Assembly: GCA_963682175.1 (NCBI GenBank)
Contig: OY821788.1
Location: 17,006,001-17,070,000 of the forward strand
DNA: 64,000 bases
Reading direction: 5' to 3'
From: Triglochin maritima
Lineage: Eukaryota; Streptophyta; Magnoliopsida; Alismatales; Juncaginaceae
Both the position numbers and the translations under genes were made by a program. Under the pieces are notes generated by a model. It searched no databases. It was not told the origin of the DNA and saw nothing but the letters and a program-made list of their open reading frames with translations. Shown here piece by piece: positions 21,515 through 32,634 of the stretch. The stretch's first letter is position 1, and each line of letters opens with the position of its first letter.

Positions 21515-22983
21515 ATATATGAACATCATCTCCACCCCCCAAAGATATGGATCTACTCACTACACATTATTCTAGCAAATAAACTAAATAAGAAAGGAGA
21601 CATTCTAACTAATTTAGCCTAAGATCAAAGAAATAAGACTAAGCTAAGCATGAATAAAAAAGAAACAACATGAGAACAAAACAATGAAAAATTATTTTAT
21701 TAAATGACTCACATTACTATTAGCATTCTTCTCCACCTTGAGTTTTTGCTCCAAGGCTTACTCCAAGTAGAGAGAATGCCACCAAGCAAAGACTGAATAC
21801 AAAAGGAGAGGAAGAGTTCTATATATAGGCATGGAAAAAGGTAATCCGAGATAATCCCCCGGTATGGGACTAAAAGGCATACCACAAATAGATTAAATAC
21901 AACTTAATTCAACACCTAACCAAATCACGTGTAATTTGGGACACAATGGACCGCCAATTAGCGATGTCGGACAGCCAATTGGCGGTCTAAATGGGCGTGA
22001 TCGGGTCGGATTTCGGGTGTTATGATTTTGGCTTGATTTCTAGGTGTTTGATTAACCCGATTCGGTTGTTGATGGTTGGACCCCGATTTAATTGCTAAAA
22101 TACTCATCATTAAGGTGTGGAGCCTCTTGATTTTCTCATTGATCATTTTTGTTTTACATCCAGGTCCTTCTCTCTTTCATCTCAGTCCATAAGTCTTGCA
22201 ACTTAATCATTTTCCTTGCTTTTGAGTCTTTTTATGCATATTCTCCTCAACCCTATTTATTCGTGAAACTCAAACACAAAACTCGTTACGTAGTATTGTT
22301 TAGGCTCAAAATAATGGATATAAGACATGAATGTATGCATGATATGATGCCAATCAAATACCCCCACACCTATCTTTTGCTAGTCCCAAGCAAAACAAAG
22401 TAAGAGAAAAATGAAAAAAAAGGAAAAAATATACGAAAAATATGGACATCCTAACACATTTTCGTAGGAATCACGGTTGCACTTAGCATGTCCAACAAGC
22501 CGTTAAACCTCCTTGTCGCCCAGGAGGAGTGTTGTCTCCAATGAGTTTTCAGCGGATATACCCACAAAATCTGAACATTGATGCATTATTCAATCTAAAA
22601 ACTCGTCTCGATGGGCTCATTTTTGTTGATCATTGTATCCAGACCATACATCTAGCGTACGGACCGACTCTATATATGTATCTGATTCGGTTGTTGATGG
22701 TTGGACCCGGATTTAATTGCAAAAATACTCCTCATTAAGGTGTGGAGCTTCTTGATTTTCTCATTGATCCTTTTGGTTTTAAATCCGGGTCCTGTTCTAT
22801 TTCATCATCTCAGTCCATAAGTCTTGCAACTTAGTCATTTTCCTTGATTTTGAGTCCTTTATGCATCTTCTCCCCAACCCTATTTATTCCTGAAACTCAA
22901 ACACAAAACTCGTTACGTAGCATTGTTTAGGCTCAAAATAATGGATATAAGACACAAATGTATGCATAATATGATGCGAATCA
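21515..22983 (-). repeat. Antisense Athila fragment inside Athila B
   Basis: Three parts in order: an LTR piece (21515-22356) ending CCAATCA; the reverse of a polypurine tract and 3' untranslated region (22357-22682), with the TTTTCGTAGGAATCACGGTT box; then a second LTR piece (22683-22983) that repeats 22059-22356 in the same direction. All are in the opposite orientation to Athila B and close to it in sequence. No target duplication is visible. This is best read as a broken relative inserted and partly duplicated inside Athila B before the segmental duplication; unit 2 has it at 50040-51531. Confidence 0.75.
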
Positions 22984-25098
22984 TGGACCAACTTCATTAT
23001 GAGTCGGCAAAGAATTGTGCCTTACCATTTTGTCACGTGGCCCTTGAGCCACATGATCTTCATGTTGTGCCTTTTAAGGACTCACCTCTGGTAGAGCATG
23101 AGCTCCCTAGTACCCTTAATTTCAAATGACCTGATGGGAGTTTGCCTCTCACTATTGTTCCTTGGAGGATACCTTGGGTATGAGACCCACTTTCTGTTCG
23201 CCTGGTGAGTCGGACATGCATAACGAGGTTCTTGACCTCGTTCCGACCCACCAGTCGGTTGGTTGGAGAGTTTGGATTGACAATCATATCTTTAGTTGCC
23301 TTATATTTCCCAAACTCTTGAGAGGTTCAAGCTGTTTCAGTTTGATCATTCGAATGAGACGCCTTTGCGTCTAATTCACGAACGTCTCCTTTCATCTTGT
23401 GATCTTTGTGAGGGGGGCCCAAACTTGAGTATTCTTGACCAACGTGGTGTCATGTTCCCTTTCCAAGTCCATTGACCCGCTTTTGAGGTTCTCATTTGAT
23501 GTCCTATGACAAATGAAGATGGGAATTTATTGTTGTAGATAGTTATATTCAAAAAATAAAGTACAATAAAAGACTCCATGAGCGAGCATTGATTGTTGTG
23601 GGCCCCAACCCTTGTGTATTTGGGTTCTATTTCTTTCACGTATTTGTACCCATTCTTTAGCATCTCACAGGTTTTGAGTAGAATTCAGGGTTGTTTCCAT
23701 CAACATAACCATGAACTTCCCTTTGTGCTTCACGTTGGTGAGATCTTTTCTTTTTAATGCATAACTCCATGTTATATCATGCTCACGTTCATTGAGGACA
23801 ATGCATGAAGTAAGTGTGATGGGGGTGTATTTTACGTGTGTACATAGTTGAGTCTTTTCCTTTTGTTTTGTTTTCTTTTCTTTGTTTTGTTAGGGTCATG
23901 TTAGTGTGCTGCAGTTAATATCGATGTATTTGCTTGCCATGATCCTTGGGTGACTTGTCTTCTTTTGCTTGCTTAGTGCTTTAAAATTTTGACATTTCTT
24001 TCAAAATCATCATGTGTTTGCGAAAGAAAATGTTTTGTGGGTTTTGCGTGTGTTTGGCATGTGCAAAACCCTGGAGAGGCCAAGTAAAAGAAGCTCCCAA
24101 AATTATCTTGAACTTGATGCATTAGGATATTTAGTACACCGGCTTTAGGTCTTACTGAGTCGTAAGGATGCACCCCGATTTTCCCTCAGGGGGCGAGTAA
24201 TTGTAGGGTTTCAGTACTCAAACATTTAAAGAAGTCCACCCTGAACCTAGTGAGTTGATAATTCGTGTCTGTTAATATAAGGAAGTTTGTTGTAGTCAAG
24301 GACCCTATAAATTTTGTTGTGAGACATTAAGTGTAGGGGTTTTGGTTCATGTGTAGATAAGAAATAAGTGAGTAGGTGTTCTCTCTTCTCGCACGACTCC
24401 TATCACTCATGAAATAAGGTCTGAGGGGACTTTGTGCCTGGTGCTTTCGAGTCATCTGACTTGGGATGTACCGACCGAACTCCCGTTACACGGGTGGTAC
24501 GTATTGCCCTATGTGGAGATGTGGGCAAAGGTGTATGTGATAGTGCAAGTCCTCATAGGCAATGATGCACGAAACCTGACCCTGGGAGAATTACACACCA
24601 ACTAGCAAAACAAAGTAACAAAAAAAGAAACAAAAAGAAAAGAATTTTTTTGGTAATGCAAACAAGAGCCTTAATGGACTTTACACTTTGTATCACTTGA
24701 GGATGTTAAGGTTGTCCATGTCTTTCACTTAAGTCCATAATTAACTTGCACGAATGATTCATTAGGCTAGGTGTGAGGATTGGAAACATATATAGAGTTG
24801 GCCCGTAGGATTACCGTGTCCATTGATCGACAAAAATGAGTCCATCGAGTCGAGTTCTAGATTGAATAATGCATCAATGTTCGGATTTTGTGGGTATATC
24901 CGCTGAAAACCCTCAGGAGACAACACTCCTCCTCCTTGACGACAAGGAGGTTTAACAGCTTGTTGCACGTGATAAGTGTAGTCGTGATTCCTACGAAAGT
25001 GAGTTAGGATTTCCCTGTTTTACGAATGATTTTTCCTTTCTTTCATTTTCCTTTCTTTGTTTTGCTTGGGACTAGCAAAAGTTAGGTGTGGGGGTATT
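22984..25098 (+). other. Athila B 3' region and polypurine tract
   Basis: Starting TGGACCAACTTCATTATGAG, it has a coding feel to 23370 (frames with HYESAKNCALPFCHVALEPH and a further Arg-rich part) but is broken by stops and I recognise no domain; a decayed late Athila frame is one possibility. Downstream are the GAGGACAATGCATGAAGTAAG box near 23797 and the GTGATTCCTACGAAAGTGAG box near 24984, in sense. The polypurine tract AGGTGTGGGGGTATT ends at 25098 against the LTR. Confidence 0.65.
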
Positions 25099-27606
25099 TA
25101 ATTGACATCATATCATGCATACATTTGTGTCTTATATCCATTATCTTTCACCTAAACAATGCTACGTAAGGACTTTAATGTTTAAGTTTCAGGAATATGC
25201 AGGTTTGAGGAGAAGAGTCACAAAAAGGATTCAAAAGCAAGGAAAAGGACTGAGTTGCAAGACCTGGGGATTGACATGCAAGAGGGAAGGACCCGGATGT
25301 AAGCCCAAAGGACCAATGAGCAAATCAAGAAACACCACACGATCATGAGGAGTATTTTGGCAATTCGATTCGGTCTTGAGCTCCAACAACCTATTTGGAT
25401 GCATCATACATGAAGACATGAAGCCAAACAACCACTCCAAAAACAAGGCCAGATCCAGACAATATCGACCGCTGTTTAGCGATCGGTTTTGGTCTAGATC
25501 CGCTAAAACTTTGGTGGGTCATGTATTACGTTGTATTTAGTCTATTTTTGGTATATGTTTAGTCCCATACCAAGGGATTGTCCTGGATTACTTTTTTCTA
25601 TGACTATAAATAGAACTTTTCCTCCTCATGTGTATTCACCCATTGCAAGGTGGTGTTCTCTCTACTTGGAGTAAAAGTCTTGAAGCAAAAAACTCAAGGT
25701 GGAGAAGAATGCTACTTGTAATGTGAGTCATGTAAATAAAATAATTCTTCATAGTTTGTTAGTTTTATATTGTCTTTTGTTTTCATACTTGCATGTTTAG
25801 TTTGTTTTCTTTATCATAGTATAATTAGAATGTCTTCCTTTCTTTATATGATTGTTAGATTAATGATTAGTGAGTGGTCCATCCCCATTTGGGGGGTGGA
25901 GAAGAGTGTGATATGATTATGTATTGTATTAGGTGTGTGTGTTATCTTAATCCTTTGAGTCTTACATGATTTCCATGACCATCTAATGGGATTTCACTCT
26001 TATCTTTGATGTGCTAATGCTCTTGAATGAAGCTTAGCGCATGCTTAGATTAGTGGGTCTATTTTATGGGGAATGATGAGGTGAGGATAAGGATGGAGTT
26101 GATAAAGGAGACATGACTTGTGGTTGCATGTACTCTTGTTGCCCTCATCTTAATTAATGTCTTGTATGTTTGAATTAAGGGTGCACACGGGTCGGGTTGG
26201 GTCGGGTTGGGGTTGAAACCCGACCCAACCCGAAAATTTCGGGTTAGGGGAAAACCCAACCCGAACCGGTTCAGGTTGAACCCAAAAATTTGGCATGAAA
26301 TATTTGCACACTAAGTGCTAAATGACCAACACAACTCACACAGGATACCAGCTTCACCTTACGTTTCATGATCAATGTTGTACTATATACACTTCTGTCT
26401 TCTTCGAAGCATTTTTTTTAAAAAAATGTAGACTTTTGTAAACATCTCAAGACACAACTGCACCACAAAATGATGAAAGAAACAAAAGATAATCTGTGGT
26501 TTTCGACAAAAAATAGCTTCTTGAATTTGCAACTAATGAAGACAAAAGCACCGAAAAGTGGGATTGGCGTGTACCCAATCCCAAACCCTAACTTCGATTA
26601 CCCAAACCCTAACTTCGATTACCTGCACGGAATTCGACGACGGCGTCATGTTGGAGAAGCGGGATCGACGGAGATTCAACCAGTGACGCGAATCGACGAA
26701 TCGATTTGGAGATGGAGGAGCGACGACGGCGATGGCGCAACGATGGAGGAGCGACAGCGGCGATGGCTCAATATTTTCGGAAGATTCAACCCGATAGTCT
26801 GGACGGTGATGGCACAGCGGCGGGCCGACGGCTGCGATCTAGGGTTGGGGACGGGACTCGAGAGAGGATGAGGGGAGGGGGGTGTCGTTAGGGTTAGGGG
26901 TCGGGTGCTGTGTGTTGTGTTTGTGTCGGGTGGGCTAATTGGGTGTTTTGTGTGGTGTGAGACGGGTCGGGTCTCGGGTGGGCTAATTGGGTTGGGCTGA
27001 AATTCTGTGTTGTTATTCGGTTTCAGGTCGGGTTGGGTCAACCCGACCCCTACAACCCGAACCCGACTCGAAAATTCGGGTTTCAGAAATTTCTAACCCA
27101 ACCCGAAACACCTACCAACCTGACCCGACCAGTCGGGTTCGGGTCGGTTTCGGGTTCAACCCGACCCGTGTGCACCCCTAGTTTTAATGATTGTGTAAAT
27201 GTTATTTATGTGGAGACATAGTGGTGTTTGGTCATTATGCATTAGTTGATTTAGCTTCATTCCAATTATTGTCTTGTATGTTTTAATGATAATGTGTTAT
27301 CTTATTTTAATGTGGAGGGAAAATTGGATTTAATTTTATGGTTTCATGTACTACATGTTGTGACGAGCACAATTGAATACACACACCTACACATTTTTGC
27401 ATTCACATTCTTTCTCTACCCCCTATGGGGTTTTGTTTTATTGTTTGTCATTCTTAGTTTAGTGTAATGTAATCACATTTTCTCCACCTTGTGTCCCACT
27501 CGCCTTCAAAGTAACCAAAGTCGACACACCTCCCTGTGGATCGACCCATATTTGCCACCATTTCAACGCGACCATGCACTTGCGGTTATTATAATTGATT
27601 CAATCA
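25099..27606 (+). repeat. Athila B 3' LTR, interrupted by a hAT-like element
   Basis: It begins TAATTGACATCATATCATGC (first G lost to A) and ends TTGATTCAATCA. A TATAAATAG box lies near 25605. The hAT-like element occupies 26176-27180; without it and its 8-bp duplication the LTR is 1495 bp. The unit 2 partner is 53659-55157 (1499 bp, uninterrupted). Confidence 0.9.
26176..27180. mobile_element. Non-autonomous hAT-like DNA transposon
   Basis: The element is 1005 bp. Its inverted ends are TAAGGGTGCACACGGGTCGG at left and, in reverse complement, TAGGGGTGCACACGGGTCGG at right. Flanks are GTTTGAAT (26168-26175) and GTTTTAAT (27181-27188), an 8-bp target duplication with one change, which is the hAT hallmark. 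Three other copies of the same LTR show a single GTTTTAAT (about 18682, 47190 and 54731). Subterminal zones are full of GGGTCGGGTTGG-type repeats. The middle (26550-26900) is GC-rich and gene-like but encodes no transposase, so mobility needed an enzyme in trans. Confidence 0.9.
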
Positions 27607-27611
27607 CCACG

Positions 27612-28424
27612 CAAGCTGAAACGTGTTGCACTTAACTCGCCGGAAGTTGCTACTATCGGCGGAGTTGCTACCTGAGGACTTGCCTGATCACCAAAGAGGG
27701 AAAGGAAGGAGCAGGGGGAATTGGTGTGTGAGGAGGGAAGCAGAAAGTGTGCCAAAAACAGCTTGGGTGGCCCACTTAAATCCAGACGTCCCAATTTCAA
27801 AATCACACACCAATCAAGCACACCAAATCATACCAAATCTCAATTCAGCATGATCTCACATCCCCAACCAAATTCTCAACTCGAAAACATTCCTAATTGC
27901 TAGGAGAAACCCCATACACCTTCCTTGAAGCTGCCCCAAACCAAGCCAGAAAATATCAGCCCAAGATGGGCCCATGATCGCACCAAATCTTCTTAGATCC
28001 ACAAGATCTTGCAATATCTCTCCCACATGCTCCCACTGAATTCTCCACACTAATCCGTGAGATTTGCATCCTTGATTGCTGACTCATCAATTATAAATGA
28101 ACCAGCCCATGTGGCAAAGAGAATTCCAAATCCAACGTCTTACATGCCTAAAGTAAAACTGGTCGAGCCTAGTTACACATGCGCTCAACGTGCCACACCC
28201 GCTCAACAAAAAAGAAAACTACTCCAAAAAATGAAACTTCTCCCAAAAAGAAAACTTTCCCCAAAGGGGGATTTTCCCTAAGAGGAACTATTCCCGAAAA
28301 GGAAACTTTTCCTGAAAATGGAAATTCCCCGAAATGGAAACTTTTCCGAAACATAATAAACAATCACACGAGTATGAAGGATAAAAATGGACTTTATTAT
28401 AGTATCAGGAAAGTGGGTCTTACA
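27612..28424 (-). repeat. LTR fragment (TGTAAG family), proximal part
   Basis: On the minus strand it starts TGTAAGACCCACTTTCC at 28424, a TG start like that of many plant gypsy LTRs, and continues to Athila B, beyond which it resumes at 17591. It contains the purine/pyrimidine repeat at 28207-28352 and, further on in the minus sense, a CT-rich leader-like region. No coding region is present. The other end is lost at the CACTA-like element, so solo LTR or truncated element cannot be separated. Confidence 0.6.
28207..28352 (+). repeat. About 17-bp tandem repeat built on GGAAACTTTTCC
   Basis: Eight to nine head-to-tail units of 15 to 19 bp follow a consensus near GAAAAGGAAACTTTTCCC. Many units are partly self-complementary (GGAAACTTTTCC, AAAGGGGGATTTTCCC), so both strands can fold. 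Unit 2 has it at 55757-55903 with few changes. Confidence 0.85.
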
Positions 28425-30643
28425 GGTGGTGTTACCTTTGACTTTTAGAGCCATTTGAGAACAAAAGGGATGACAAAATTGTAATGGTTTGGAAGGCTTT
28501 ATATCAGATCCTTTTAATAGATTTTTGGATGACCAAAATAGGTATAACGATCATATTCTGACAACTGGACCTTGTCAAGGTTGTTCGAATGGTGAAAAGC
28601 TGAATGAATTTATGGGCTTTCGGACGACGCAAACAATAGGTCAGCTGCCTGTACAAGTGGACAACGATCAATAGGAGAAAATTCCAGAAAATCTAGAAAA
28701 AACTGGACAAAATCATTTAAACGACTGGAAATCAGAGGGAATATTGTCATTCAATAAAATTGAGGTAAAAACAGAGTGAAAAATGGAGCATAAGAGTTTT
28801 AGATGATTGGCAAGGGAAGTTGTTGTTAGAATTTCAATCTTTATCAATTCTTATGGCAACGGACGATGTTACTAATTTAAGTCATCCAAACTTGCACTAG
28901 TGGATAAATGTAGGGGTACGGTATGGACAAATATATCGTTGTCTGATGGAACTTTTGAACATTTGAGCATGCATTTGCCAACATTGACCAAAATAGTTAC
29001 GTAACTGGCTAGAGATCTAGTCATCCGAATTTTGGTAGTTCATATGTTTTGACAATTTAAGGCAGTTTTACATGAAATACATCAAAGATAAGTGCATGAA
29101 TCATTGTGAAAACAAGAAATATGATCTATGGAAGTTCAACAAATCATACCATGTTCCTGTCTTATCTTCTTAAATTTAACGACAATAAGAGGTTTAGTAA
29201 AGATATCCTCTAATTGATCACATGTAGGAACAAATTGAAGTGCAATACCCTTAAAAGTATGATATCTATGAAAATGATGTCTAACCTCTATATGCTTTTG
29301 TCTTGAATGCAAAATTGTATTCTTGGCGAGACTTACGGAACACGTATTATCCAACATATTCAAATAGTTTGAAACTCAAGTCTCAAGTCTTTGAGTGTTC
29401 ATCTCATCCATAAGACATGTTCACAAGCACATATGGTAGCTATATACTCAGTCTTGGTTGTGGAAAGTGCAATGCTATTTTGTTTCTAACTAAACCATGA
29501 AACCAAAGATATACCCAACAATTGACATATGTGACTAGTACCCTTCTGATCGCACGCACAAGTGGCATAATCAACATCAATATAGGGAATTAGATAAATG
29601 GATCTTCACTTTGGATTAAACAAAAAAATCTAGAGTTCTTTAGAGATAGCGAAAAATCCTTTTGAAAGCATTCAAAATTTCAAATTAGATCTTTTTAAAA
29701 ACATGAAAATAAGCAAAAAGAAAACACAAAACATTGTATCAGGTCTACTAGCAGTCACATATAGAATTTAACCAATCATACCACAATATATCTTCTGCCC
29801 ACATCTTTACCATTTTCATATTTGTCTAGTTTCAATATTTTTCCCAATGGAATATTTTGGGTCTTATTTGCTTCAAACCCAAATCTTTGGAATGTTCTTT
29901 TGTGTAGTTTCCTTGGCTTATAAAGTTTCCCCGCTTTTGTTCGCTTGAATTTAAGTCCAAGAAAGAAATTAAGTTATCATACTAAGCTCATCCCGAACTT
30001 ACCTTCCATATACTTAGAGATATCCTTGCATGGAAGATATTAGTATAACCGAAAATGATATCATCGACATTATATTTGAACCATGCATTAATAAATCTCA
30101 CCCTTGGTTTTCATAAAAAAGTTGTGTCTTCTTGACTCATTGCGAAACTATTCTCAAACAGGAAGTTAATTCTTCAACCTCTTGAAGAAGCTCGAGGAGC
30201 TTGTTTGATAGCATAAACAACCTTCTTAAGCATGGACACGTGATCCGGGTAATAGAATTCACAAACCTGGGAGGTTAAGCAATATAAACTTATTCCATGG
30301 TAAAATCATTTAAAAAAGATGTCTTCACATCCATTTTAAATTGCTTATGTCCATGAATGATGGATATGGTAATAACAATCTTATAGCTTCCAAACGAGTT
30401 ACAAGAGCATAGGTCCTATCAACGTCTAACCCATCTTCATGGCGGTAGCCCTCAGTGACGAGTCTACCTTGTTTCGAACTATGTTTCTTTTATCATCAAG
30501 TTTGTTTCAAAAAACCCACTTGGCACAAATTATGGTTTCAACTTTGTGTCTTGGAACAAGTTTCTAAACAACATTCCCAGAAAATTGGTTTAGCCCTTCA
30601 TTCATAGACATTAGCCAAAATTCATCTTCACAAGCTTATTTAA
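28425..30643 (-). pseudogene. pol: Ty1/copia (SIRE-like) reverse transcriptase and RNase H remnant
   Basis: The only long open piece is 29136-29363, with NTILHSRQKHIEVRHHFHRY and FVPTCDQLEDIFTKPLIVVK, the C-terminal RNase H signature of copia elements. Upstream in the minus sense (29370-30640), broken frames show YAIKQAPRAS, KLVPRHKVETIICAKWVF and FWLMSMNEGLNQF, the start and middle of copia reverse transcriptase. Stops and frameshifts are numerous. The region 28425-29100 is the element's 3' non-coding part. Protease and integrase are absent: at 30643, near the start of the RT domain, an Athila-type LTR begins. Confidence 0.85.
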
Positions 30644-31584
30644 TGATTAGTAGCATATCATAGATTGCATCATGCTATATATCCTTTATTTTACCACATA
30701 TTTATGCTACTCGAGTGTTTGTTTGATGTGTTTCACGGTTAGGACATTAAAGAAGAGAAAGGAAGAGAAAATGACCAAAATGCAAGAAGAATTGACTGGT
30801 TTGGAAGGCTTTTAGACCTGTTTGTAATGCCCAATGACTAGACTGGAAACACAGAGGGACCACAATATAAAGAAATATATTGTGTCATAAAAATCCATAA
30901 CCTGAGGATTAAATAAGCAATTAAAACAAAACAGGCTCGAACCAACAGGTATGGGCGCACCCCACATGTTTATTATGTTAACTAAAGCCGCGGTCAAAAT
31001 TTAGAGGCGATAAGACAAACGTGATCCGTTAGTGGCAGATCCTGTTAAGAGATTGACAGCTGGATTTCACCGGCGGGTGGGGTTGTTGGGTTAGAGCACT
31101 TTGCAACATCCAAATGTGATTTTTAGCCATCCGGTTATTTCCAGATCCATCCAAATCCTTATTTCTTCTATAAATAGACTTGTAATGCCTCCTTTTTTCT
31201 TCTTCCTCACTCTCCTCGTTAGGTTAGTTTACTTTCTTTTTTAGTAGACTAGGTTTTATTTCTTGTTTATTAAAGTAGGTTTTAGCTTCTTTATTTGTAG
31301 TGTAGAGGAGGAGAAGAGGATAAACCTTGCAATCTTTCATTCAATCTAGTTTAATTCTTGTTCTTTACATTGTGGTCTTTCCTTCGGTGCAATTTCCTTT
31401 ATGTTTGTTCCTTTATTTTCTAGTTTCATACGCATCATAGTGTAATCCGACCTCATTTCTGTCACTTCTTTTGCCACTCAAGTATGGTGGGTTCAAACTT
31501 GCACACACTCCCTGTGGACTCGACCGATACTTGCCCACGCTTCATCGCGTCCGTGCACTTGCGGTATTATAACTGAATCAATCA
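30644..31584 (+). repeat. Athila-type LTR lying between copia pol and gag
   Basis: It starts TGATTAGTAGCATATCATAG and ends AACTGAATCAATCA. A TATAAATAG box lies at 31170-31178, and CGTGCACTTGCGGTATTAT near the end matches other Athila LTRs. Flanks TTTAA and AATTT do not match, so this is not a clean solo LTR; a deletion removed host copia sequence next to it. It is 941 bp; the second copy (58229-59214) has about 57 bp more near its 3' part. Confidence 0.8.
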
Positions 31585-32323
31585 AATTTGACATGGCTCA
31601 TCAATGTCCTCATTCTCCTCTCTTCTCCTTGGTTCATCAAAAAATTTACATGTAAAGCAAATGTTGGTTTGTTCTTGGAGGCTTCTTTCTCATTTCTATG
31701 GTTGATTTGAAGTTCGTAAGCCATTAGGTTTCCAAGGAGTTCCTCCATCTTTAATTTGGAAAGATCATGAACTTCTTCAATTGTGACGACCTTATCTTCC
31801 CAATCGTTGTTGAGTGACCGGAGGAACTTCCTTGTCATTTCTCCTTCACTGTTTTTTCTTCCAAGAACCAAGAGAGAATTAGTGATATCGGTGAAGCAAG
31901 TATTCATTTCGCTTATGTTCTCACCAATTTGCATAGAAAAAAATCATACTTAATCATGAGGAGACTAATACGAGTTTCCTTAGTTTTGCTATGACCATCA
32001 TGATGTATTTGCAATTTATGCCATATTTCATAAGCACTTTCGCAATCCCTAATTCTATTGTATTCACCTTTATTAAGGCCACAATAGAAGATGTTCATAT
32101 CCTTTGAATTCATTTCAATTTCTTTCATTTTGGCCCTAGATAATGAGGCTAATTCTTCCTCATTTGGGGATGTGTAGGGATTTTGAAGGAAAATCCAATA
32201 CTTGAGGACATTTGAGATTAAGACAATCTTCATTCTATTCTTCCAATATTCATAGTTTGACCCATTAAGCAAAGGAGGCCTAGTGGTGCATAATCCGTCT
32301 ACATGATTAGATGTGGATGCCAT
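31585..32323 (-). pseudogene. gag: Ty1/copia (SIRE-like) gag remnant
   Basis: The frame starts at 32323 with MASTSNHVDGLCTTRPPLLN and the copia gag opening GSNYEYWKNRMKIVL. It continues with YEIWHKLQIHHDGHSKTKET, then shifts frame at about 31913-31934, where an A-run seems to have gained or lost a base. The second part has TDITNSLLVLGRKNSEGEMT and LSKLKMEELLGNLMAYELQI, typical of the SIRE/Maximus-type gag central domain. The zinc knuckle is missing, because the Athila LTR cuts in at 31584. The second copy is at 59215-59953 with the same frameshift. Confidence 0.87.
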
Positions 32324-32363
32324 GCTAAAAATATGATTAAGTATGCATTTAGCTCACAAAGCT

Positions 32364-32634
32364 AGGATCGTGTATGGTCGGAATGTCTAATCACTTTTAG
32401 GGTTAATTAAACTCTACCTTCTCAATCAAAGATGTGCATTGGAAATTAAAAGAAATAAGCAAGTAACGAAGACAATATGCAAACCACAAAATGACTCAGA
32501 AGATTTTATAGAGGTTCGGCCTCCCGCCTACTTCCTCTATTGTAAGCTCCACTCGATTCCCTCGAGCTCCGCCTATGTCTTCACTAACAACCTCATTCCG
32601 GGCCAAGATTAAGCCTTGTACAACACAAGCTCAA
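32364..32634 (-). repeat. SIRE-like copia 5' LTR, part before the Athila C insertion
   Basis: This is the end (U5 side, minus sense) of the LTR that is intact at 60005-61494. It continues after Athila C at 39935-40056 and is then cut by the duplication junction. Compared with unit 2, a 14-bp deletion has removed most of the primer-binding site and the first LTR bases here (GCT then AGGATCG). Confidence 0.85.

Larger units (their letters stand above)
17592..27606 (+). mobile_element. Athila B: old, rearranged Athila-type retrotransposon
   Basis: The element has LTRs at 17592-19097 (1506 bp) and 25099-27606 (1495 bp without the hAT insertion). A tRNA-Asp-type primer site lies at 19100 and a polypurine tract at 25084-25098. 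Flanks CTACG and CCACG form an imperfect 5-bp target duplication. The interior carries a degenerate gag tail (20214-21230), an antisense Athila fragment (21515-22983) and a long 3' untranslated region. No reverse transcriptase, RNase H or integrase is seen, so mobility would have depended on other elements. A second copy in unit 2 runs 46138-55157 and lacks the first bases of its 5' LTR. Confidence 0.88.

Noticed and set aside
22984..23370. Intact envelope-like gene of Athila B
   Set aside because: The coding feel is broken by several stops in both copies and no membrane or envelope motif can be named.
26176..27180. Interstitial telomere repeat because of GGGTTGGGTC-type words
   Set aside because: The words are GGGTCGGGTTGG variants limited to the subterminal zones of an element with inverted ends and an 8-bp target duplication; they are not TTTAGGG arrays.
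30644..31584. Clean solo-LTR insertion
   Set aside because: Flanks TTTAA and AATTT do not match and the surrounding copia element lacks protease and integrase, so a deletion is involved.
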